A stretch of DNA of 64,000 bases, from the NCBI RefSeq assembly GCF_004359215.1, contig NW_027152030.1, positions 449,198-513,197 on the forward strand, read 5' to 3'. Below the pieces are notes generated by a model. That model was not told the DNA's origin. It ran no database searches and worked only from the letters and a program-made list of their open reading frames with translations. This document shows positions 1 to 10,494 of this stretch, in pieces; the stretch's first letter is position 1; the number at the start of each line of letters is the position of its first letter. Source of the DNA: Bremia lactucae. Its lineage: Eukaryota; Oomycota; Peronosporomycetes; Peronosporales; Peronosporaceae. A program made the translations under genes and the position numbers.

Positions 1-406
1 AGGAATTCAAACAGGCGATAGTAGTATAGGTTTTAAAGCAGGCATATTCGTATCGTGTAGACGTAATGGAAGCATTTTTAAATATGCAAAATCAATGAAA
101 AGACTTGTGAAAAAATGTTGAGTATTTAAATTGTATGTGGTATTGAGAAAACGCAGGCGGAAGGAAGAGATGATGGAAAGTTGTTTGATGCGCGTCGTGT
201 GCATGTCGCATAGGACACTTAAGTGTGGCTGTGCATGGATGCGAAAGGTCGTTTCTAGTGTCCAGCATAAGGATACATGCCGTTTGAAACGTAGCAGGCA
301 ATGGCTCAAGGCAGTAACAAAAGCGAGTACTGCTTGTACGAACAAGTAAAAGTAGACATAACCAGTATAGACGGCAATCTTAGGCTGAAACACTATATCC
401 CGTCTG

Positions 407-690
407 CTCTGTGAAGTTAGGGATTCTTCCATTTGCTTCGCTACGCACAAGTGAACAGAGACGAGCCCAAGCTTGCTCCCCACTGTTTTTAGCCAATCAA
501 CCGCCTTCGCTCCCCACCACCCATTTTATTGGGCCGTGCTGAGCCAAAAGTAAGAAAAGCCTCCGATCACTTAACGTCGTTACAGACAGTTAGGTGCTTT
601 CAGATTTATCTGTTTGCTCATCCCTGCTGTACGACTTAAAGTTTATGCGCTAAGTCTTTCCCGAAAGGAATCGACTAGGTTTGCCCCAAC
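407..690 (+). repeat. LINE upstream region with pieces shared with the rDNA-like spacer
   Basis: Non-coding stretch upstream of the LINE ORFs. Its left part (407-535) has a diverged direct copy at 13705-13827, and its right part (573-690) has an inverted copy at 14213-14330 with about 92 percent identity by eye. Both displaced copies lie next to the rDNA-spacer-like array upstream of the 18S relic. It is either a LINE 5' UTR that was copied there or spacer DNA into which the LINE inserted; the sequence alone does not decide. Confidence 0.6.
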
Positions 691-993
691 TACTATAGTA
701 GTGTGATTTTGACTTCGAGAGTTGTCAAGAGTAAACACGTATCCGGGCGTAGGCGAACGGGCGTGGTCACTGAAAAGCTCTTACCTACGCGAAGTGGGGA
801 CGAGTATACACTAGTAGGCTGTGCGAACATCTCAGTCCGGGTATTAAGGTACCCTTCGACCGGTGTTTGCTTTGGTGTTTTAAACACTAGAGCTGCAGTA
901 AACGCTTTCCTACTACTGAATCTTATCGGCTTTTTTTTCTTGATAAACTTGTGCTACTAATTGGGGAGCACTTTTTGTTGGTTAAGAACCATT

Positions 994-2595
994 ATGGCAG
1001 GTCCTAATCGAGACAAAGATTGGCGCCAAGCCTACCAAGCTGCCGCGCCGAGAGTCGACTACTCTCGGCCTACTGATGCCGTTTTCGAAAAAGCTGAATC
1101 AGCTTTGTTGGATCCAGACCGAAATCGTCAAGATAAACGGTGCGCCGCCCTTGCGGGTGTGCCCCAACAAGTTTCGGTGGAACTTTGTCTGCCGATGTGG
1201 ATTCCAGCACGTGAACTTTCAGCAACATTTTCGGACAAGGAGATAATGACTTCATTGGGATCGACTCCACAGTTGCCACTATGGTCTAAAAGCTTGGAAC
1301 ATTTACGAGACTTTCAGACAATTCGCAATGCTGGTATCAGCTTTTTGTGTACGGATCGCGAGGTCTGTACCAAATTAGGCGGCGAAATAGTTACTATTTG
1401 TGGCCGTAAGCTTAAAGTTCAAACTTACCCACACTATTCGCATTGGTATTATGCGGATTTACAACGCCTTCCTGATGATGTCTCGGATGGAATAATTTAT
1501 GACGGTTTGCAGCTAAAGGAACGCCTCCGGTTTATATCACGCCAGCTCATGTCGTGGGTGGACTGCGTTCGCGTAGTCGTCGCGTTTATTTTAACCAAAA
1601 AACGCCTACAGCCTCGGTAATGTTGAATAAACGTACCCCGCTTCGACAAATCCAGTTTACTGGTCAAGGTTATGCGGTAGTGCACCATCGAATTTAGTGC
1701 GTAAAATCGGGTTCTACCCCCATTTATAAAGAGTTGCGCACTACAAATAAGGTCCGCCAACCTCAATCGGCTCGGCCTAAGCCAGTCACGGTTAATGAAG
1801 ACTCAACACCGCCCGAATTTGATAATCTCAGTGACTCTAGCGACAGCGATGCCATGGACACGGCGTCGGAAAAGGTACTGCAAAGTGGGACTTCTTCTGA
1901 TGAGGAATCTTTCCCGCACCCAATATAAAAGACAAGGACTCACCCATTCGGGTGCGACCTAAATCACTATGGTTCAATGGGAAAGCACCCATTTTTCCTC
2001 TTGACCCTGCCTCGGGGACCGATTTTTCTCCTGCACGTATACTGCGGGCTAAACGCCTAATTATGGGCACCGTAGCCGAGCCAGCATTAACATTGCAGAA
2101 ACTCCCGCCTTCCAGCTAGAATATCCTATTCTTTCGTCGGTGAATTCTTATGAATGGCTTCGTGAAGGAAGTGAAGGTCCTATCCCCCGACCAGAATATA
2201 ATTTTATGGGATCGATCTCAAGACTTCCCCAAATCGGTGGAATCTTTTGTGGATATGGGGCAAATTCTGAGGGTATCCTCAATTCTGCAGTTTATCAAGG
2301 AAGTGTGGAAAAGTTATCATTAAAAGACTGCGCTATTATTGACGGCTTTTTGAAGTCTTTTGACTCACTCTCGGATCCTGACGAAATTATGTCGACTGTT
2401 CAAGCTCAACCAAGCATGTATCGACATTTTCTCGACACAAAAGCCAGTAACAATTACCAGCAATTACGGACCAAGGCGTTTGGACACGCGGTTCTCCGTA
2501 CCATTTCGGTTCACCCATTTCCAACTACCGATGAGGGTCCAATTGCTGCTAGACTTCGATATCTTTACCCAGACTCACCAAACGTCGACTATTAA
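994..2595 (+). pseudogene. LINE ORF1-like region, copy 1 (frame-broken)
   Basis: A plus-strand open stretch begins with ATG at 994 (first residues MAGPNRDKDWRQAY) and runs to a stop at 1620. Open segments in other frames follow at 1734-1928 (acidic and serine-rich) and 2140-2595. Their position directly upstream of the endonuclease/RT ORF fits the ORF1 of a two-ORF LINE, but I see no zinc knuckle, RRM or coiled-coil signature that would prove it. The frame breaks suggest a dead gene; sequence errors are unlikely because copy 2 has the same breaks. An in-frame extension upstream to 961 begins with a non-ATG codon. Confidence 0.55.
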
Positions 2596-2920
2596 ACGGC
2601 ACTTGGTCTTCTCTGTCCAGGCCAGACTCGATACTGGCTCCAGTTGCGACTTGCGCAGTTTGATTTGGCTTTACAAATACTTGCGCCCAGTATATACATG
2701 GATCCACTGAAATTGGGTACCATAATTGGGAAAGCTGCGTCCCTAATACCCCAGCCATTTTGGCTACTCTGGGATGAAACAACGTTGGCTTCAGTAATCT
2801 TGTCGCCTATTACTTAACGCATACTGTCTGGACCGCTTCCCACGGACCTGCGCGTCACTATTGAATACCTACGGGAAAAAGCCACTTCGGTGAGCAATCC
2901 AGTACCCACTTTCCTCTAAT

Positions 2921-4662
2921 GTGCAGTGGGCCCTAAGAGGTAACTCTATCAACGCAACTGGTTTAAACAATGTCACCCAATCGACAATGGTTTTTTTCTC
3001 TAATAATTTTCACTTAGTGGAATTACAAGAGACAAGATTTACGGGTATTAAAAGCTTTAAAAGAGCAACACACTTATGGAAAAAAGCCTCCCAGCTTAAT
3101 TCCAGCTTTTGGTCGCAAGACAACATGACTACCTTTACGGGACATGCCGGTGTAGGTTTATTAACTACACCTTCTTGTCCAATTCGTGATCTTCGAGATG
3201 TTACTTCACGGTATGCAAGCTCACCAAACCTCACTTCTCGCTACTTATTAATTAGCGGAACACTGGACTCAGTTAGTACCTATATTCATATAGTATATGC
3301 TCCAGTTCAACCAAACGAACGTGCCCAATTTTTTAGTGCACTTCCACGCCATTTTGACGAAGATGCTAATCATATCGTGCTCGGTGACTTAAACACTGTG
3401 TTTTCAAGTCAATTAGACCAAGCCCACACACAGGATCGGAATCGCCCACAAGGGCGAGAAGAATTACTTTTATGGATGCAAGATTTACATCTTCTCGACC
3501 CATGGCGGCTCCAAAACCCGGACTTACAAGAGTTTACGAGTCCCAATCGCAGCTCCAGAATAGACTATGTGTTATTGAGCTCAAGACTTTTCAATTTGAT
3601 TTTTCAAGACATTTTTCATGACTTTCGTGCTAAACCAGGAATTGGGGATCACATAGGCCTTCAATTTAGTTTGGGATCAACCTGTTTTCGCCCATCTAGT
3701 CGAGCTCCATGGAAATGCCCGGCATGGGTTATCGCTTTGCCCGAAGCACAGGAATATTTAAGCAATTCGCTTCTTGAACTTTCACGGTCTTTTCGGCCCC
3801 CACACTCACACCATTATAATTCCGGCTGTTTACTAGATGAACACAAAAGGACAGACTCGATATTTTTGAGAGGATTATTCCAGTCAAAAAAGAATGAGCG
3901 CCAAGACCGGATTGCCAGTCTTCATCTCCATATTAATAAGCTTCAACATCAGCAAGCACTATCGTCTACTCAAGATTTAACCCTCACGATTGCTGCTCAA
4001 AAAGCTGCGCTTACGGAGTTAATTCAGGAACAAACCCACTTTGCGTCCAAACAGAAATTTTCGATGGATATTTCAGCTTCTGAACGCTGTTCAAAGTTTT
4101 TTTTTCGGCCACCCGAAATCCTTCATAAAACTACTATACCAGTGGATTCGGCTGACGACTTGTTACCACTATGCTCCAAATTTAAGTCTTATTGGGCTGA
4201 AGTTTATTGTTCCCCTTCGAAAGAATACGGACACAAGCCCACATGGAATCGTATCAAGCTTTCTTCTATCTTAAGTCATACCCGCCAGCAACTCACGCAA
4301 CAGGAGCAAGCTTTCATGGATAGCCCCTTTACAGCTAACGAATTTTTCTGGGCTTTAACACATACTGCTTCTGGTAAAACCCCGGGTCCGGACGGGTTAC
4401 CACTAGAATACTACCAAGTGGATATATCTTTATGGAGTAGAATAATGGAAGTTATTTATGCAGCTCAATTTCAGAAGGGCAGGATGACCAAATTTCAACG
4501 GCGGGCCCAAATTTCGCTTCTTTACAAGAAAGGCGACAGAAGGAGCCCCAGTAATTACAGGCCTATTTCTCTACTTAACGTTGATGCTAAATTGGGTCCA
4601 AAAATTTTGGCCCATCGTCTTGGCTCCGTTTTGGGGAAGCTTCTTAATTCTGATCAATATGG
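2921..4662 (+). pseudogene. LINE ORF2, copy 1: AP-endonuclease plus N-terminal reverse transcriptase, truncated at an N
   Basis: The predicted protein has the exonuclease-endonuclease-phosphatase order seen in APE-type LINEs: an Asn near the start, LVELQETRF with the catalytic Glu (about residue 40), GDLNTV, SRIDYVL and GDHIGLQF. The reverse transcriptase starts at KTPGPDGLP (about residue 490) and NYRPISLLNVD. The open frame reaches the N at 4663 without a stop, whereas copy 2 has a nonsense codon near 10328. The catalytic RT box is missing because the sequence switches to satellite DNA after the N. LINE clade not assigned. Confidence 0.85.
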
Positions 4663-4663
4663 N
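4663..4663. other. Single ambiguous base (N) at a sequence junction
   Basis: An isolated N separates the LINE RT coding sequence (still open and matching copy 2 up to this point) from an AT-rich repeat tract with no resemblance to the continuation in copy 2. This looks like an assembly join or collapsed gap rather than a natural breakpoint. Confidence 0.9.
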
Positions 4664-5832
4664 TATAAGCATAGTGTAGATATAAAGTGCATGTTGTTAT
4701 ATAGTTATTATATAGTGTGTTAGCTGAGTGTATAGCATTAGAGCTCGATGAGCTCAAAGTAGAACGTCTATACAGTCTTAGCCAAATTCGACGACTTCAG
4801 TATAGGAAATTAATTAAGCAATGTTCGTATGGGAAGTATTCAGTATGGGAAATTAAAAACGGAATTTACTATCGGGGATTAAGCAGGCAATAGTAGTATC
4901 GAAATTTAAGGTGTAGATATTAGTATGAGAAATTCAACAGGATTTTTTTTAGTATGTTCAAGATTACATAACTTGGTAAGTTAAGAAGTGCTTTTACTAT
5001 GGGAAAATATTAGTATCGGAAGTTACGGAGGCGATAGTAGCATGAGAAGTTATGGAAATATTAATATCGGAGTGTTATTTATAGTATAAGTATTAGAATG
5101 TTTGATTATATAACTTGGGAGTCAAAAAGGGAATTTACGATGGTAAATTAAGAAGGCAATATTAATATCGGAAGTTACACAGGCGATATTAACAAGGGAT
5201 GTTAAACATGAAATATTAAATCGCAATGCTAGTAGTAATATTACTATTAGAATGTCTAATTATATAACTTGGGAAGTTAAAAAGGAATTTAGTATGGGTA
5301 ATTATCGAAAGTTACACAGCTGATATTAACGTAAGAAGTTAATCAGGAAATGATTATTTTGGAATGCTAGTAGTAATATTACTATTAGTACGTTCAAATA
5401 TAAAATTGGAAAGTTCAAAAGGGATTTACTATGGGAAATCAAGCATCAGGAAAGACAAATTTGGAATGCTAGTAGTAATATTGCTTTTAGTATGTTCAAA
5501 TATAAAACTTGGAAAGTTAAAAAGGGATTTACTGTGGGGAATGAAGCAGCAATATTAGTATCGAAAGTTACACAGGCGATATTAACATAAAAGTTGAACA
5601 TGAAATATTAGAATCGGAATGCTAGTAGTGATATTAATATAAGTATGTTCGCTTATACAACTTGGGAAGTTAAATAGGGATTTACTATAGTACAGGCGAT
5701 ATTAGTATGAAAATTTATTAGTATGGTAATTTATAGCGGCAATATTAGTATGGCAATTCAAACAGGCAAAATTAGTATGGGAATTTAAACAGGTAAAATT
5801 AGTTTTGGAATTCAAACTGGTATAGTTAGTAT
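4664..5832 (+). repeat. AT-rich satellite-like tract
   Basis: Degenerate short units built from phrases such as TTAGTATGGGAA, AGGCGATATTA and AACTTGGGAAGTTAAA recur throughout. The phrase around AACTTGG returns about every 110-160 bp (near 4967, 5110, 5262, 5507, 5655), giving a higher-order arrangement. The tract runs without a break into the start of repeat copy 2, and the first bases of the window are the same material. No gene is visible; short open frames here are by-products of the repeats. Confidence 0.8.
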
Positions 5833-8800
5833 AGGAATTCAAACAGGCGATAGTAGTATAGGTTTTAAAGCAGGCATATTCGTATCGTGTAGACGTAATG
5901 GAAGCATTTTTAAATATGCAAAATCAATGAAAAGACTTGTGAAAAAATGTTGAGTATTTAAATTGTATGTGGTATTGAGAAAACGCAGGCGGAAGGAAGA
6001 GATGATGGAAAGTTGTTTGATGCGCGTCGTGTGCATGTCGCATAGGACACTTAAGTGTGGCTGTGCATGGATGCGAAAGGTCGTTTCTAGTGTCCAGCAT
6101 AAGGATACATGCCGTTTGAAACGTAGCAGGCAATGGCTCAAGGCAGTAACAAAAGCGAGTACTGCTTGTACGAACAAGTAAAAGTAGACATAACCAGTAT
6201 AGACGGCAATCTTAGGCTGAAACACTATATCCCGTCTGCTCTGTGAAGTTAGGGATTCTTCCATTTGCTTCGCTACGCACAAGTGAACAGAGACGAGCCC
6301 AAGCTTGCTCCCCACTGTTTTTAGCCAATCAACCGCCTTCGCTCCCCACCACCCATTTTATTGGGCCGTGCTGAGCCAAAAGTAAGAAAAGCCTCCGATC
6401 ACTTAACGTCGTTACAGACAGTTAGGTGCTTTCAGATTTATCTGTTTGCTCATCCCTGCTGTACGACTTAAAGTTTATGCGCTAAGTCTTTCCCGAAAGG
6501 AATCGACTAGGTTTGCCCCAACTACTATAGTAGTGTGATTTTGACTTCGAGAGTTGTCAAGAGTAAACACGTATCCGGGCGTAGGCGAACGGGCGTGGTC
6601 ACTGAAAAGCTCTTACCTACGCGAAGTGGGGACGAGTATACACTAGTAGGCTGTGCGAACATCTCAGTCCGGGTATTAAGGTACCCTTCGACCGGTGTTT
6701 GCTTTGGTGTTTTAAACACTAGAGCTGCAGTAAACGCTTTCCTACTACTGAATCTTATCGGCTTTTTTTTCTTGATAAACTTGTGCTACTAATTGGGGAG
6801 CACTTTTTGTTGGTTAAGAACCATTATGGCAGGTCCTAATCGAGACAAAGATTGGCGCCAAGCCTACCAAGCTGCCGCGCCGAGAGTCGACTACTCTCGG
6901 CCTACTGATGCCGTTTTCGAAAAAGCTGAATCAGCTTTGTTGGATCCAGACCGAAATCGTCAAGATAAACGGTGCGCCGCCCTTGCGGGTGTGCCCCAAC
7001 AAGTTTCGGTGGAACTTTGTCTGCCGATGTGGATTCCAGCACGTGAACTTTCAGCAACATTTTCGGACAAGGAGATAATGACTTCATTGGGATCGACTCC
7101 ACAGTTGCCACTATGGTCTAAAAGCTTGGAACATTTACGAGACTTTCAGACAATTCGCAATGCTGGTATCAGCTTTTTGTGTACGGATCGCGAGGTCTGT
7201 ACCAAATTAGGCGGCGAAATAGTTACTATTTGTGGCCGTAAGCTTAAAGTTCAAACTTACCCACACTATTCGCATTGGTATTATGCGGATTTACAACGCC
7301 TTCCTGATGATGTCTCGGATGGAATAATTTATGACGGTTTGCAGCTAAAGGAACGCCTCCGGTTTATATCACGCCAGCTCATGTCGTGGGTGGACTGCGT
7401 TCGCGTAGTCGTCGCGTTTATTTTAACCAAAAAACGCCTACAGCCTCGGTAATGTTGAATAAACGTACCCCGCTTCGACAAATCCAGTTTACTGGTCAAG
7501 GTTATGCGGTAGTGCACCATCGAATTTAGTGCGTAAAATCGGGTTCTACCCCCATTTATAAAGAGTTGCGCACTACAAATAAGGTCCGCCAACCTCAATC
7601 GGCTCGGCCTAAGCCAGTCACGGTTAATGAAGACTCAACACCGCCCGAATTTGATAATCTCAGTGACTCTAGCGACAGCGATGCCATGGACACGGCGTCG
7701 GAAAAGGTACTGCAAAGTGGGACTTCTTCTGATGAGGAATCTTTCCCGCACCCAATATAAAAGACAAGGACTCACCCATTCGGGTGCGACCTAAATCACT
7801 ATGGTTCAATGGGAAAGCACCCATTTTTCCTCTTGACCCTGCCTCGGGGACCGATTTTTCTCCTGCACGTATACTGCGGGCTAAACGCCTAATTATGGGC
7901 ACCGTAGCCGAGCCAGCATTAACATTGCAGAAACTCCCGCCTTCCAGCTAGAATATCCTATTCTTTCGTCGGTGAATTCTTATGAATGGCTTCGTGAAGG
8001 AAGTGAAGGTCCTATCCCCCGACCAGAATATAATTTTATGGGATCGATCTCAAGACTTCCCCAAATCGGTGGAATCTTTTGTGGATATGGGGCAAATTCT
8101 GAGGGTATCCTCAATTCTGCAGTTTATCAAGGAAGTGTGGAAAAGTTATCATTAAAAGACTGCGCTATTATTGACGGCTTTTTGAAGTCTTTTGACTCAC
8201 TCTCGGATCCTGACGAAATTATGTCGACTGTTCAAGCTCAACCAAGCATGTATCGACATTTTCTCGACACAAAAGCCAGTAACAATTACCAGCAATTACG
8301 GACCAAGGCGTTTGGACACGCGGTTCTCCGTACCATTTCGGTTCACCCATTTCCAACTACCGATGAGGGTCCAATTGCTGCTAGACTTCGATATCTTTAC
8401 CCAGACTCACCAAACGTCGACTATTAAACGGCACTTGGTCTTCTCTGTCCAGGCCAGACTCGATACTGGCTCCAGTTGCGACTTGCGCAGTTTGATTTGG
8501 CTTTACAAATACTTGCGCCCAGTATATACATGGATCCACTGAAATTGGGTACCATAATTGGGAAAGCTGCGTCCCTAATACCCCAGCCATTTTGGCTACT
8601 CTGGGATGAAACAACGTTGGCTTCAGTAATCTTGTCGCCTATTACTTAACGCATACTGTCTGGACCGCTTCCCACGGACCTGCGCGTCACTATTGAATAC
8701 CTACGGGAAAAAGCCACTTCGGTGAGCAATCCAGTACCCACTTTCCTCTAATGTGCAGTGGGCCCTAAGAGGTAACTCTATCAACGCAACTGGTTTAAAC

Positions 8801-10494
8801 AATGTCACCCAATCGACAATGGTTTTTTTCTCTAATAATTTTCACTTAGTGGAATTACAAGAGACAAGATTTACGGGTATTAAAAGCTTTAAAAGAGCAA
8901 CACACTTATGGAAAAAAGCCTCCCAGCTTAATTCCAGCTTTTGGTCGCAAGACAACATGACTACCTTTACGGGACATGCCGGTGTAGGTTTATTAACTAC
9001 ACCTTCTTGTCCAATTCGTGATCTTCGAGATGTTACTTCACGGTATGCAAGCTCACCAAACCTCACTTCTCGCTACTTATTAATTAGCGGAACACTGGAC
9101 TCAGTTAGTACCTATATTCATATAGTATATGCTCCAGTTCAACCAAACGAACGTGCCCAATTTTTTAGTGCACTTCCACGCCATTTTGACGAAGATGCTA
9201 ATCATATCGTGCTCGGTGACTTAAACACTGTGTTTTCAAGTCAATTAGACCAAGCCCACACACAGGATCGGAATCGCCCACAAGGGCGAGAAGAATTACT
9301 TTTATGGATGCAAGATTTACATCTTCTCGACCCATGGCGGCTCCAAAACCCGGACTTACAAGAGTTTACGAGTCCCAATCGCAGCTCCAGAATAGACTAT
9401 GTGTTATTGAGCTCAAGACTTTTCAATTTGATTTTTCAAGACATTTTTCATGACTTTCGTGCTAAACCAGGAATTGGGGATCACATAGGCCTTCAATTTA
9501 GTTTGGGATCAACCTGTTTTCGCCCATCTAGTCGAGCTCCATGGAAATGCCCGGCATGGGTTATCGCTTTGCCCGAAGCACAGGAATATTTAAGCAATTC
9601 GCTTCTTGAACTTTCACGGTCTTTTCGGCCCCCACACTCACACCATTATAATTCCGGCTGTTTACTAGATGAACACAAAAGGACAGACTCGATATTTTTG
9701 AAAGGATTATTCCAGTCAAAAAAGAATGAGCGCCAAGACCGGATTGCCAGTCTTCATCTCCAGATTAATAAGCTTCAACATCAGCAAGCACTATCGTCTA
9801 CTCAAGATTTAACCCTCACAATTGCTGCTCAAAAAGCTGCGCTTACGCAGTTAATTCAGGAACAAACCCACTTTGCGTCCAAACAGAAATTTTCGATGGA
9901 TATTTCAGCTTCTGAACGCTGCTCAAAGCTTTTTTTTCGGCAACCCGAACTCCTTCATAAGACTACTATACCAGTGGATTCGGCTGAAGACTTGTTACCA
10001 CTATGCTCCAAATTTAAGTCTTATTGGGCTGAAGTTTATTGTTCCCCATCGAAAGAATATGGACACAAGCCCACATGGAATCGTATCAAGCTTTATTCTA
10101 TCTTAAGTCATACCCGCCAGCAACTCACGCAACAGGAGCAAGCTTTCATGGATAGCCCCTTCACAGCTAACGAATTTTACTGGGCTTTCACACATACTGC
10201 TTCTGGTAAAACCCCGGGTCCGGACGGGTTACCACTAGAATACTACCAAGTGGATATATCTTTATGGAGTAGGATAATGGAAGTTATTTATGCAGCTCAA
10301 TTTCAAAAGGGCAGGATGACCAAATTTTAACGGCGGGCCCAAAATTCGTTACTCTACAAGAAAGGTGACAGAATGAGCCCCAGTAATTACAGGCCTATTT
10401 CTCTTCTTAACGTCGATGCTAAATTGGGTCCAAAAATTTTGGCTCATCGTGTTGGCTCCGTTTTGGGGAAGCTTCTTAACTCTGATCAATATGG
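5833..10494 (+). repeat. Direct repeat copy 2 of the LINE-bearing unit
   Basis: Counterpart of 1-4662. It is identical by eye up to 9701 and then about 4 percent different. Unlike copy 1 it continues past the equivalent of the N into the remainder of ORF2. Confidence 0.95.
6826..8427 (+). pseudogene. LINE ORF1-like region, copy 2 (frame-broken)
   Basis: Same sequence and same frame interruptions as 994-2595. Three plus-strand open segments lie at 6826-7452, 7566-7760 and 7972-8427. Because both copies share every break, the element was already defective before the duplication, or the duplication is very recent or artefactual. Confidence 0.55.

Larger units (their letters stand above)
1..4662 (+). 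repeat. Direct repeat copy 1 of a 5832-bp-spaced LINE-bearing unit
   Basis: Positions 1-4662 recur at 5833-10494 in the same orientation. I found no difference between 1-3869 and 5833-9701; all reading frames and their ends match at an offset of 5832. From 3870 onward the copies differ at about 30 sites in 793 bp (about 4 percent). The unit starts at the window edge, so its true left end is not visible. It contains a spacer-like 5' region (1-990), an ORF1-like region and the 5' part of ORF2 of an APE-type LINE. The copy ends at an ambiguous base. Confidence 0.95.
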
